A program made the position numbers and the translations under genes. The notes below the pieces were generated by a model that saw nothing but the letters and a program-made list of their open reading frames with translations, ran no database searches and had not been told where the DNA came from. Below, in pieces: positions 11,381 through 23,565 of a DNA stretch of 64,000 nt. The DNA comes from Amphirosellinia nigrospora. Its lineage: Eukaryota; Ascomycota; Sordariomycetes; Xylariales; Xylariaceae. The stretch spans positions 8,033,569 to 8,097,568 of the forward strand of contig SCHM01000002.1 of assembly GCA_004123355.1 (NCBI GenBank). Reading direction: 5' to 3'. Each line of letters opens with the position of its first letter. Position 1 is the stretch's first letter.

Positions 11381-14300
11381 ATGGATTATGGAAGACTGCG
11401 GGCAGCGGCCCTGCAAGACGGAGAAGACGAGGAGGCAGTCACCGTTGATACTAGAGCACTGATAGACAAGGTACTTGCACGATACTCGGAGAATGGACAA
11501 CCCTGCGAGAACTCATCCAGAACGCCGCCGATGCTCAAGCGACGACGGTGAAGATCAAGTGGGAGACGCTACCCTCGACCCAAGTGCCCCTCCCGACCGT
11601 GAACGACCGATCCGAGATCCTGAAGCATATAATCACACATCACACGCTCCGCCGTCTCGTGGTTCAGAATAACGGCCAACCCTTCACAAAGACAGATTGG
11701 GGTAGGCTCAAGAGGATAGCCGAGGGCAACCCGGACGAGACCAAGATTGGTGCCTTTGGTGTTGGATTCTACAGTGTATTTGCCGATTGCGAGGAGCCTT
11801 TCGTGAGTTCAGGAACGAAGCCATGGCATTCTACTGGAAAGGCAACGCCCTCTTTACCAGAAAGCTGCAGCTTTCCGAAGCCCAGCGTAGTCCTGATACC
11901 GCCTTCGTACTTGACTACCGAAATACAACAACAACATTACCCAACCTCCTTTCCGTAGGCCAGTTCTTAGCTACGAGCTTGACGTTTGTGGCACTGCAAC
12001 ACATTGAATTCTGGATAGACGACTACAAGATTCTTTATCTCCAGAAGAAGGCCAGTCCCAGCTCGGAAATACCAATCCCGAGAGATATGGAGATGACAAC
12101 GAGGGAACGTCTCATGACAGTCCGGAATGTCGACCGCTCCAGCGCTCAGATTGATGCTTCTTATATGAATGCTATAGGGTGGAAACCTCAAGTTGCCGCA
12201 GCGAAAGGCGAGGCATACGGCTTAGGCGCTTCTGAGATACCATCACTACGAAGCTTTTTCTCTAGGCTCACAGCGAATTCCGCCAAGGTGACCAAGGCAG
12301 CTAGAGAGGAGAAAGCCGTACAAGCCACGATTTCTGAGGACATCACCGCGCTATCGACAGCCAGCATTTTCCTTCGAGTTACTACAGGCTCCATCATGAC
12401 ATCTGTGGGCGGAACCTTTGCATCAGAATTGGAAAGAGCAACCAAGAAAGCTCCGCCTAAGCTTGCGAAGCTATCCATATTGACTTCTTCGTACGACGAG
12501 ACACAAGCGTCTGGGATTACCCAGGGGTCAAGCGCATTATCTGCGGCTACCGATGTCTTTGCCACGGTGCTCCCAAGCAAGAAAGGTGGGCGAATCTTCA
12601 TTGGGTTTCCGACCACTCAGACAACTGGCGGTGGCATGCACATTTCCGCTCCTTCCGTCATCCCGACTGTCGAACGCGAAGCTATTGACTTGAACGCGAG
12701 ATGGGTTCGGACGTGGAATGTTGAAATGCTACGAGCAGCAGGTATCATGACACGACTGGCTTTCACACATGAGATGAGCGAGCTCCAAACAAAGCTGGAA
12801 AGGACGGCGGGTACCGTGATAAGCCCTCAAAAAGCAGCCCTCTTCATACCTGAAGCTTTGCATATTCTCAATACGTTTACTTTTGGCGACTCCACGCCCA
12901 GCGGCCATGTTTCTACAACAATTGAGGAAGCTTTCTGGACTGCTTATAAAAAGCCATTCGTTGAGATATATAGCTCCCGCGGTGTACTTCCGACAAGTCA
13001 AGTCCGACTGGGCTCTCAGGAATTAGGGAAATTTGTCGACGATATAGCTGTAGTCCCGCCTGAGTTGGAGACCACTAGCTTCGTGCGAAAGTTGATTGAC
13101 TTCGATTTACTCTGGCAAATTACTGTAGAAGACGTACGCAAAGAGCTTTCGGCAAAACCACTCACGGAAACTCAACTCCCTAACTTTATTCAATGGGTAG
13201 CAAAGAAAGCTCTACAAGGCGATCTCGATTCGGGAAATCGTGAACGACTGCTCGATGTCGCCGTTGCCATCGTGAATAAGAAAAACGATCAAGATCAAGG
13301 CGAGATAATAGCACTTGGAAGTATTCGGAATTTCATGGTTGCACAAAAGATTCCACCAGGTTTACCGCTCCCACCGACAACCCTATCACTTGAATATACC
13401 AAAGGCTGTTCTATCCAAGAGCTACGAGCTCTTCTTTGGGAACCCTTGGACCTTTCTCCTTGGGTCAGTTTCTTAATCGAATCCCGGTCAAGTAGGTCTT
13501 CGGATCAAGACATAACAAAGTCCCCAGAATTTGCGACCCGTATTCTATCTGTAGTATCGAAGGGCTGGGAAAACCAGAGCCAGCTTTCGAAAGATAAAAT
13601 TGCGTCCTTACTGAAGATCCACACTGTTATGCCCACAAAATTGGGCATGAGAAAACCGACAGAGACGTTCTTTCCGACTGTAAAGTTGTTCGACGACCTT
13701 CCCATCATTGAATGCTCACAGTTGAAAGAAAAATTCTTGTCTGCGCTTGGTGTTAGAAAGACGTTGGATCTTGAGACGATCTTCAAACGTCTATTGAGCC
13801 CCTCAGAAAAGAGTAGTTCCGGGGAAGCAAAATGGAGTCATGTCGAGTTAATCAAGTACTTGGCGTCTGTTCGCAAAGATATACCAGCTGATGATTTACG
13901 AAGGCTGATGGAATCTCGGATCTGTCCTGCTGAGGCTGGTCCCGTTGGTAGAGAGTTTTCCCTACCGAGTACGCAGTTGTATAAGGTTTCCGAACTTTTT
14001 GAGCCAAATCGTCTACTCCGGCCCCTTAAATTGAAGATTCTCCAGTGGCCTGGTGGCGGTCTCAGTCGCAATTCGCCAGAAGGGGTATTTTTCACAGATC
14101 TTGGTCTACGAGCGCATCCCTCGGCCCCCGAACTTGTGGAATTAATGTCTTCCTCTGATCCACAACTGCGTGAGAACGCTATGGCATACTTTGTCACTTA
14201 TTATAAGCTTAACGGCTACAGTGCTTTCAATATGGCAGCCAGTAATCGAGCATTTCTCCCGCTTCAAGGAGACCCCAAAAGACTTGTCCCGCCTTCTGGA

Positions 14301-16788
14301 TGCTTCACTAATGAAGCAGCTGCTGTTCTGGGCTTCAGTATCTTGAAAAAGGAACTCCACAGTGAAGCACAAAAATTTGGTGTTTCGAGAGAACCACCAA
14401 TTCTTGATTGTGTTCAACGCCTCATTAAGAACCCCCCAAGCTCTCAACGAGATGCAATTCCTGTTTTTCAATATTTTTCGAGCCGAGTCAACGACCTGAC
14501 TAGCACAGCGGCGAAGAGTCTTGGTAATGCTCAGATTGTGCCAGTGACGAGGAGAACTCGAGCATCAGGGGTTTTTTCTCCCAGCGATGCTGATAACAAA
14601 ACTGGTCCTACTGTTCATTTAAGCCCACGTCAGTGTTATCTCGGAAGCTCCACTATGTATGGAGATATTTTTGATTTTGTTGACTTTGGCCAATCCGCCA
14701 ACTCATTTCTCAAAGCTTGTGGTTCAAATGACGAACCGACCAAACTAGAAATTGCTGAACTAGCGGCCGCGGAACCAGCACGACTTCTCAGCGTCCTCGG
14801 CAGCCCTGACAAGTACTTGAACTTGCTCCGGTCGCTGGCAGGAGACATGGCAGTTCTGAGAAAAGATAAAGATTTATGGAAGAAGATGAAGGCTGCCCCC
14901 TTTCTACTAGCCTTTAAAGAGATAGCCAACTCTTCAAAAGAGAAGGCAGTCGAGCATGAGGAAGACGAGGAGGCCGTTCGAACATATCAGCTTGCGACAC
15001 CTTCAGATGTTGTCATCTTAGACGACATTATTAGTTACAGACTCTTCAAAGATTATTTAAAATGCGCTCCTGAGGAGGAAGTACTAGAGTCTTTCTACCA
15101 AGCACTCGGCTCCCCGACCCTGTCAACAATAGTCCAAGAGGATTTGAGGGTTGGACCACACAGCGAAAAGCAAGACGGCGCAGTTTGGCTACGAAAACAT
15201 GTTCTAGAGCGGTCAAAACTCTTTATTCACGAGTACGCTAGATATACACGAGATGCCATTAAACATGACGCCAGGTGGCTCGAGAAGAACTTGGGGGTAG
15301 AGGTTGTGCGGTCCATCTCGCTTCGTCGTTCGCTTCGTATTTCTGGTCAATCCAACACGGAGAAGAGATCTGCAGCTAGTTCCAAGACATCAGCTGGGTG
15401 GGTGCTTTACGTAGCCTCAGAATCGTCTCGGCCAGATATGTATCAGGTTGGCCAAGCCGTATGTCAGCTTATCCTAAACCGGCCGAGCCAGCAGGCATAT
15501 CTTTTCTTTGAACCGTTTCTGAAATTAGACCTATTAGACTTGAGAGCACGTGGTACAACGTTGATCGCATTCTCCGAGCGAAAGCGGCTGAAGCTAGGAT
15601 TGCGGAGGAAGAGAGGCGAAGGGCCTTAGAGGCAGAACAAGCTAGGATTCGAGAACGGGAGCAAGAATTCATGAGGCAAAACCAAGCTGCCACTGCTGGT
15701 GCAGCAGCTACCGCACGAGAACAAAACAGGACCCCTCCTCCTCGAATGCCTGGAGGCTTCCACTCCCCAGGTGATGAGGACGATATTCCGCCCTCATTGC
15801 CTCAGCCCCCGCAAAGCAAAAAGGGAAAGGGCTTTTCTCTAACCTCTCCAAGCGGTTCGGCTTCGATTACGACGATGAAGCTGATGAGAAGTTGAAAAAC
15901 TTAACCGGCTCAGAGCAAAATCCTGAAGCCCTACCACCCACCCGTCATCCTCCGGTTCGAAGCCTAGCAAGAACGGGCAAGATGGAAGCGTGACCAATCC
16001 AGCTATCGTACAACAAAACCTAAATGCTATCAAGTCAACACGGGCTTATGACTCGTCTCTATTGTATTCTCCGCCGACTACTCGAACGGTCAAAGAACAG
16101 GCGACTTACTGTGATGATACGGCCGCTAAAGATCTTACCTTGTTGGCAGACGCTTCAAACGGAATGAGAATATTTTTATCCTCCGATATACCTTCTACTC
16201 GGACAGAAACTTTCCTATCTTCGAATCACACTGCGATTAACTCTTTCGCGGCCCTACTTAAGGACGTTGGTGACGTGTATCAGATCCCTAAAAACGTTCT
16301 ACACATGTTCTACGATGAGCACGGCAATACTATTGCCTTCAATCGTGACGGTAGCATATTCTGCAACTTGCGCTTTTATATTCAACTGCATGCAGACAAG
16401 AGGAGCGGCGAGGACAGGGCTTCAGCAGCTGTGTGGTGGTGGGTTGTTCTGGCTCATGAGCTTGCACACAACATCATCCAACCGCATAATGCGGATCACA
16501 GCTATTACACGTAAGTAACATCTTCATTGATATATACAAGTACTGTTTTCATACTTCCGATAACCTGCCGCTCTGGACAACCAACGCGATCGCTTCGAGC
16601 AACTAGCTAATTTGATTATAGGGAGTCCTTTATACAACAGTACTTCCCAAAAGATGATGCTGAAGGCTACGTCGCTTGTCGGTGCTGACCTTCAGGCCCC
16701 CCCTCGTTTACAGGCGCCACTAATACCGGAGAGACGTGTTACCACTTCGACGCAACCAGACGCCCCCCCGCCGTATCGGGAGCATTAA
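11381..16788 (+). CDS. Giant DUF3684 protein with N-terminal HSP90/histidine-kinase-like ATPase fold (six indels)
   Basis: The start ATG is at 11381 (MDYGRLRAAALQDGEDEEAV). The N-terminal 170 residues hold the GHKL/Bergerat ATPase motifs seen in HSP90 and sacsin: an N-box (ELIQNAADA, read across the first frameshift), VVQNNGQPF, and GAFGVGFYSVF. A roughly 1,250-residue body follows in one frame (11787-15629). Then come an Ala/Glu/Arg-rich coiled segment (15560-15700), a Pro-rich linker and a C-terminal domain with HELAHN in a metalloprotease-like context. An intron at 16511-16621 (GTAAGT...TATAG) precedes the last exon. Single bases appear missing near 11488, 11814, 15552, 15833 and 15937-15943, and one appears extra in the A run at 16649-16652. 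After these corrections the CDS is exactly 1,767 codons. Fungal members of this family are very long and have no known function; a chaperone-like role is only inferred from the ATPase fold. Confidence 0.82.
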
Positions 16789-17325
16789 AGAGAGCGAGCC
16801 CGACGTCGACTACACCGCCGGCTGAGGGGTTGACAATTATGCCTTTACCGCTTGTACAATTTTCCTCGTCTATAAATCCGGTGCATAGATTATAAGATAC
16901 GGAATGAGGATGATGATTCTACAGAGTAAGATGCGGTATCTGTATGTTAAATTACACTTAGAAGAGATGACAGACGCCCTTGATAGCGAGAATTTAGATT
17001 TGGCGATCATAATAGAAGTGAAAACAACTCTCCCCTGTCGATTAATGTGTCTATTGCCCGATATACAAGTTATTCTGCTGTGCATTGACGTTGCCCAGCT
17101 GTCGTGGAGTGGCATTCTTTTCTTCAGTTTTCTTTTAATATTTGAACATCTTCCAAGCTGTTAATGCAGACATTCTGTTACTCCATCTACGTCGAAATGG
17201 CCGGAAAATAAAACACAATTCTTCTCTGGCATTAAATATATACAAAATGGCGAACTTGTCTACAGCCAATAGAGCCCTCTTTACCAGCCCCAATAAACAC
17301 AAGGTATCCTCAGCGCCGCGTAGAA
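16789..17325. other. Convergent intergenic region
   Basis: It lies between the 3' ends of the DUF3684 and Dhr1 genes. Only short, unsupported frames are present. It likely contains both 3' UTRs and terminators, but no specific signal is clear. Confidence 0.45.
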
Positions 17326-20300
17326 TCACTCCGTAACCCATCCCTTGCCCGGGACTTTTTTCTGCGTCACCTTCTTGACCGGCAGTGGCCATCCCTGACC
17401 ACCCGTGCCCTCGGCTCTAAGATATGGCACGACCCAGCAGTCCCGCGTCGAGGCACCAGCCGCGGCCTGGACCTCCTTGATGGGTTTCCCGTAGGTTATG
17501 AGTGGCGTGCCCTTTGCTAGCGCAGAGAGCTGGGACCCCGTCACGTCTGTGAGCGCCAACATCCTAGTCTTCGGTTTCTTGGCGCCATTGATGGGGCCCG
17601 AAGCGGACGAGCGCTGTAGGCCGCTATAGACGACGTACTCTGGTAGTTCCTGCGGGCTGTAGTGCGCGAGATTACTCGAGGGGTGGATAAATACGGCCTT
17701 GTCTGCCAGTCCGTCTTCATTACTGCGGTACCAGAGGTCTGCAACGGCTGAAGTGGTAGATATGGCACGTCAATTGCTCGCCTGGGTTTGCGGTCCATCT
17801 GTGGTGGTACAGGTGCCAGATCTCCGCGGATGGCTACCTGGTCGATGAAACCTGCCGCGACCATTTGCTTCAACGCCGTCACCTGCTTTGCGCTGGGTCG
17901 ATCTAATAGCTCTTGGAACGTCATGTTTGCGAATGACGGGATATCTTTTTGTAGCAGCGTTGTAATTTGCTTGCGTAGCTTTTGAGTTTCTTGTAGGGCC
18001 TTGAAACGTACGAATCTTGAGGTACACCAGTGTTCTGAGGGCGAGTGTGCGAATTCGCCTACAGCTTGCAGCAGTTTGATGGCATCAGATGCATCGTCAA
18101 GTGAGCGGAAATTCCGATGGACCTCGTTATATTTCCGTCGAGCTTGAGCCCGCGCGTTTTCAGCAGCCAGGTCTTCATTTGTTCTAAAACTTTGCTCGCC
18201 ATTTTCTTCTTCCGAGGGGATCGCCTGCGACTCTGGGAGAAAAATCTCTGCCACAGAGAGGCCTGCAACTAAAGCAATTGTATAAGGAAGGCAATCATGC
18301 AGATGGCCAACCAACAAGATGCGAGCAAACCGTGGTGGAGAGGAAGTTTACTCATCGTTTTACCAATTTGAGTAGCATGACCTTCGGGGGTGATTGCCGA
18401 GAGATACTGTAGTAGTTTCTCTGCTTTGGCTAGACTCTGTCTATCGGGGGAGGTCGGAAAGGGGAAATTTACTACGTGTTTTAAATTCATCGCCTTGAGC
18501 TGTAGAACGACGCCTTCTATCGGCATCTTCAGGATTTCAGGGTCTGCAAATTCTTGGAAATCCCTCTCATACACGGCAGATGAATATAATCTCCAGGTAT
18601 GTCCTGGGCCAGTACGCCCGGCTCTGCCAGATCGTTGGTTAGCGCTTGCCTTACTTATGAAGCCGATCTCATAGCGTTGAACTCCTGTGTCGGGGTCAAA
18701 GACACGCTCCTTGGCCCTCCCACTACTAACGTTAGCTCAAACTTGAAGCACAGAAAATGGAGGGTGCATTTGTGCTTACCAGTCTATCACGTACTTCACC
18801 CCAGGGATTGTAAGGGATGTTTCTGCGACATTAGTGGCCAGGATGATAGAACGCGAGCCTTCAGGGGTTCTTCAAAAACTCGCATCTGCTCTCTGGTGGG
18901 CAGCATGGAGTATAACGGCAGTATCTGCATTTTGAGGGGCACCGCTTGTCCAGTCTCATTAGGCACATCGAACTCAGCCTCTTCTTCCTCGTCAACGTCT
19001 TGTTCATCCTCAATGAATCTCAACTCGTCAAGTTCTGTGCCCGCAACATCATCCTCCGTTTGCCCGAACTCGATGTCTTCCACTTCCAATGGCCCATCAT
19101 TCGCCGAGAATCGAACCTTAGGATAGGAAGCAGATTTTAATCCAGTTGAATGAAGCTTCAATTTCTGACTTAACCTAGAAATTTCATTGTGACTAGTGAG
19201 AAAGACAAGCATACTACCAGGAGGGAGCTTGCGGTGCCCACGAATAACTTTTTTGAAAGCTTCATCTACATAATCGGCCTGTGTTCGTCTAGAGAAATGT
19301 GTCGTAACAGGATACTGTCGACCCTCAACGTTGAGGACCGGCGGCAGTGAGGGAAACAACGTGGAATTAGTCACGTCGCTTATCCGAAGGGTTGCAGACA
19401 TGACTTCAAATTAATTAGTATACTCGTTCCAATACACACTGTAAGGCATTGGTAGTATTTCGAAGTTGTAGGAGTGATGGACGAGTCGAGAATGATATTC
19501 GGGCTTCCGAAAGAGATTGACTGATGACAAATTCAATCCAAATTACTCACTGATTAGTTTAGGGGAGAAACTTTTGAATCTTCATTAGCCATCTCCTCCT
19601 TAGCTTGACCGTCCGGCTCAGCATTCCAATCAAGATGTCGGTATTTAGACTCCTCTCATGGCTTCGTCGATGATTACGGCAGAGTAGTTTCGCAGCGCAA
19701 TATCGTTGCCAATTTCTCTAAGCAGTACACCATCTGTTACAAACTTTAGTCTAGTCTTCTCGTTAGACGTGCCCTCAAATCGAATTTGGTATGCAACTGT
19801 GTTGGAGTGATCGCCTAGCTCTGTTGACACACGATGGCTCACCGAAACTGTTTAGTTAGTCAGAAACGCGATCTAATGTTCGACAATTGAGTATCAAGAG
19901 CTGCTCACCTGCTGCGACCTTTCTTGGCTGCGTAACCACAATCTGGCCCGTGTGGGAATCTGCAGCGCCATATCCTGCCTCAAAGAGCATTTGAGGAACT
20001 TGAGTACTCTTTCCAGAGCCTGTAGCGCCGCAAATTATAACAACATTATTGTTATGTATTGCTTCCATGATCCGTTGTTCCTCTGCTACTACAGGGAGCT
20101 TGAGTCTTGCTTCCTGTATGTCGGAATTTCTTTCAACCACGACGCTAAAAGCTTTTCGCCCAGTATCCTTCGTTGGTTGGAGCTCTAAAGGTAAGGGATC
20201 CTGCTCAATCGGCCTGGTTTGAAATCTTGAGGTACTGGAATATCCAGAATGGCATTTACTGTTGCTACTGGGTTGATAGCCGAGGGCTGTGTTCCTCTGT

Positions 20301-21294
20301 TCGTGGGCCCATGCCTTGAATGCCGATGAACGCGTTTTTGCAGTATTTTGGTCATCGCTACTATCATCGCCATCGCCGTCTGTATCTTCATTTTCGGACG
20401 AGGAGGCGTCCTCATCACTTGTGCCCTCATCCACTGATGAACTTGGAGATTCGTTTCCTGACTCCATCCCAGAGCCGTTACCCCCAGCTTCATCCGAGCT
20501 AAAACCACTCCATTCATCGTCGTCTATTTGTGGTTCCGTGTCATTCTCCACTTCAAAATGATTACTCGGCAGGCTCTGGGGAGTGTCTACTGTAAAACGT
20601 GGTTTTCCTGATATTTTCGACTTCACACCGCCGCGTTTTTGCCTTTTACGCAAAACAGGCTTTCCTTCGTCATCTACTTCCAAAGGTCGCTTCAAGCCAG
20701 AACCGGCCACGGTTATTGAAGCTGGGGTTCTGGCACATTAGCTTCCTCGTGTTTTGGCACTTCTCCATCCTGTCGAAGCAATTCGCTCTCTCCGCCGAAG
20801 GGATCCTCGCTCTCAGAGTTTCCATCATCAGACTCATCCATCCGTCGAGCCCTAGGCTCAAATAAAATGCTTTCGTCAGTTTGGGCGATGCCGGCAGCCC
20901 GCTCTCTGAGTGCACGGCTCATCATCTCCCGCTTCGTCTCTTTAGCTGCGCCCAGATGGCGACTGCTCGCGAAAAGAGACGTGTCGATCTTGTTGGCGGC
21001 TAGCTGTGCCAAGAGAGCCCGATTCTCGTCTTTCGCAAGCTTTTTATCGATATATTTTTCGAGGCGCTTAGCTTTTTTGCTGCTCATCTTGGCATCGCCT
21101 CTCAAGTCGGCCTTCATCTGAGCCCTTCTAGCCTCTTCAGCCGCCTTCTTCGTATCTGGTAATATTTCTAGCGCATTGCTATTTGCACCATTATTTATAG
21201 TAGTGCTGCCATCTTCTGCAGTCTGCCGGGCTTCTCGAGCCTGCCGCGCAAGAACCTTGTGCTTCCTCTGACGAGGAACAAATTTCTTAACCAT
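17326..21294 (-). CDS. ECM16: DEAH-box RNA helicase Dhr1/Ecm16 (DHX37), ribosome biogenesis; seven frameshifts
   Basis: Nucleolar ATP-dependent helicase that dislodges U3 snoRNA during 40S subunit assembly. The N-terminus ([20 protein letters not shown]) and a long acidic segment are typical of Dhr1. Helicase motifs appear in order: [25 protein letters not shown], the DEAH box (interrupted by one missing base near 19660), [14 protein letters not shown], the motif V region ATNVAETSL in the shifted frame, and [12 protein letters not shown]. The OB-fold/HA2 tail follows ([15 protein letters not shown] near the end). Introns are at 19848-19908, 19404-19550 and 18723-18779. One base appears missing near 20716, 19660, 19598, 19559, 18866, 18335 and 17755; with these the CDS is exactly 1,237 codons. 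Such a gene is essential in yeast, so loss here would be surprising. Confidence 0.93.
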
Positions 21295-21662
21295 CTCGAT
21301 TTATGCTTGGAGTAAAAGACAAATTTGTTGAATTAGATTTGTTTACTGTTTCCCCCATCCATCGAACCTGATGAATATATGGGAATTTCCGCTAAGAGGG
21401 ACCGAATGACTATACTCGGGGTGATGAACTTTGTCGAGAGGTAAATGTGTATTTCATTCAAGACTGCTAGGAAATTTTGACCGCCTGGCAGAATGATTGA
21501 GATTCCACTAAATTTGGCTTAGCGCGGGGTAGCCGCCCCAGTTCCCCACTACTGCCTCCCCTAAGAGGTAGCTATAGCTAGCTGTCTTTCACCCAGCCTA
21601 CAAGTTCCAATCTTGCCTTCACCTCCATCCCCAATCAGCATTACATTAAAGAAAGGAGCACA
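21295..21662. promoter_or_regulatory. Divergent promoter region between Dhr1 and the proteasome chaperone
   Basis: These 368 bp lie between two head-to-head starts. No TATA box is evident. A CT-rich tract (21580-21640) precedes the chaperone start, as is common in fungal housekeeping promoters. Confidence 0.45.
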
Positions 21663-22154
21663 ATGGAGTCAATTCAGATTATCGACGAGCCCTTTCCTGC
21701 TGCGTCCAATCGCGCAACTGGTCAAGTTGATGGTGTTGCTACCGAAGCCACTGCTCTATTCTTCGCTGACAGAATTCTCGTGACTTTATGCCAGGAAGGC
21801 AGGCTTTCACAATGGGTAGTATTCCTCAAAGGATAACTGGGAAGTAGATTCGCTAACTACGAGCTGTAGATTCAAGTACCTTTATCTGCTCCATCCCCGG
21901 CAGCTGTCGACATGGCACTTGCAAATGAAAGCCTACTGCCTATGGCGCATCTCACTGCGAAAACACTATTTGGTGGTGGCGGCGAGGAGCGCGAGTCCCT
22001 GGCTCAGCTATATGCCGTGCAGATCGCTAGCCATATTGCGAGACGCGACGCCGACGAGCGTCGTACGCTAGTTGTTGGCCTCGGCCTACAAAAGCTGAGA
22101 TCAGACCGAGAAGCATTTTTTGATGTACTCGAACTTATGCAAAAAGTACTGTGA
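21663..22154 (+). CDS. Proteasome assembly chaperone 3-like protein (PAC3/Poc3 family)
   Basis: Exon 1 is 21663-21815 and exon 2 is 21870-22154. They are separated by a 54-bp phase-0 intron (GTAGTA...CTGTAG) with a CTAAC branch site. The joined protein is 145 residues, starting MESIQIIDEPFPAASNRATG. It alternates beta strands and one helix and ends in a Leu-rich helix (EAFFDVLELMQKVL). Size, strand pattern and the QWIQVPLS stretch fit the small chaperones that help build the 20S proteasome alpha ring in the cytosol. The family call rests on overall pattern, without a hard catalytic motif. The reading is intact, with no indels. Confidence 0.65.
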
Positions 22155-22315
22155 CGGCTACTTTGGACAGTGAGGGTAACCCCGTAAAATGGCGTATGCT
22201 AAACCGAAGGGTTGATATCATCCAGCTACGACGACAGCGCTAGGAGCCATTGATCTTTTCGCCTCATTTTTCACAAATTCCTCGTTTTCCATCTTGAACC
22301 GCAATTGACACCCTA

Positions 22316-23565
22316 CTAGATGTTAGGAATTGGAATTGATTGGGCTGAGGGTCGGGGCGACTTCATACAATCACCGCAAGAAATTGGCTCGTATTTAGCT
22401 GGGTTCGACTCTGAAGTACACGAGGGTACGACACTCTCGACACAATTGAAATTCAAGCCTTGCACGGTCAATTATTCATATAGCACGGCGAGGAACTTTA
22501 AGGCTCACCGAAGAAGAAAGGCATGGACACTCGTTCTCGGGAAGATTCGTTGGTGACCCGATGAACTGTGGATTTATAGATGTCGTTGCAAAGACGCATC
22601 AGGTAATCACCAATGTTTACCACAATTGTTCCCTCGATTGGCGGTGCCTCGGCGCTGTCAGTTTTTGATGAATCAGATGATCTCGATGACTCACTTTAAT
22701 CCATTGACCCTCTCGAGTCAGGACTTGCAACCCGCCTACGCTATCCTGCCAGAGCAGTGTAAAAAGCTGCAGATCGGTATGGCTACCCAAGCCCACGAAT
22801 CTCTGCTCGACCTCATCTTGAGTTCGCGTAGGATAGTAATTAAAGACGCCGCTATGAAAGGCCGCCGATTAGCAGGCTCACTCAACATGACGGGTACTTA
22901 TGATTCAGGAATGCGCACTCAGCCCCAGGATAAGTGACTTTCTCGTCCCAGTACTCCTCCTCGAGATCGAGCGAGAGTGCAAACATCCTGACTAGTTTTC
23001 TAGCCAGGGTGAGACAGGCACTCCAGTACGCTACGCAGTCTCTCTTGAAATCAGGCAAGTGTTGGGTACCTTCCCATACAAAATCCTCACCTCGTATCCA
23101 GCGTCGAATCTCGTCAGGTACTTGCGATATATCCTTGGGGTGATCAGGATCAAGTTCGGGGGAGTAACGGAATGTGAAAGCTTCCCGCACATCGGTTGTC
23201 TCGCTGGGCGAGATCTGGGTTCTTCGCCTGCCTAAATAGCCGTTGTAGTACTTGCTATACTTGCGTGAACTGATGAGTTCCTTCGTCTCTAGGGGCTGTC
23301 TCATGAAATTGAGGACTTGGTCCTTGCAACGCGCAATAGTCTGAGACGGAATACCATGGTTTTTTATATAGAAGAAGCCATTATTGACAGCAGCGGCTCT
23401 GATAGCTGAGCTCACTTTCCTGCGCTCAGACAACTCGCTAGAAAACATAGGTTCAAGGTCGATGACCGGGATCTCGTCCGGTGTACAGTCTCGGGGCTGA
23501 CATGGCAGCACATCCCGATATACCGGGCCAAGCGCCGTGCGAAGCTCGAGTTTTGTGACCGACAT
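22316..23565 (-). CDS. 2-oxoglutarate/Fe(II)-dependent oxygenase (isopenicillin N synthase-like)
   Basis: A soluble non-haem iron oxygenase. An N-terminal DIOX_N region (IPVIDLEPMF, then NNGFFYIKNHGIP) precedes the jelly-roll core. The metal triad is visible as H-T-D in GLGSHTDLQLF and a distal His in KSTVHRV; the 2-oxoglutarate-binding Arg is in RERVSMPFFFG. Exons are 23565-22892, 22851-22695, 22647-22509 and 22458-22316, totalling 371 in-frame codons (370 aa). The first intron (22852-22891) is only 40 bp with a weak GTCATG donor, so that junction is uncertain. It sits at the left edge of the RiPP-like cluster, convergent with the proteasome chaperone gene 161 bp away. It may oxidise the peptide product, but membership in the pathway is inferred from position only. 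Confidence 0.85.

Noticed and set aside
22424-22429. A frameshift in the last exon of the 2-OG oxygenase
   Set aside because: On recounting, the run is three C on the minus strand and the reading frame is intact to the stop at 22316.
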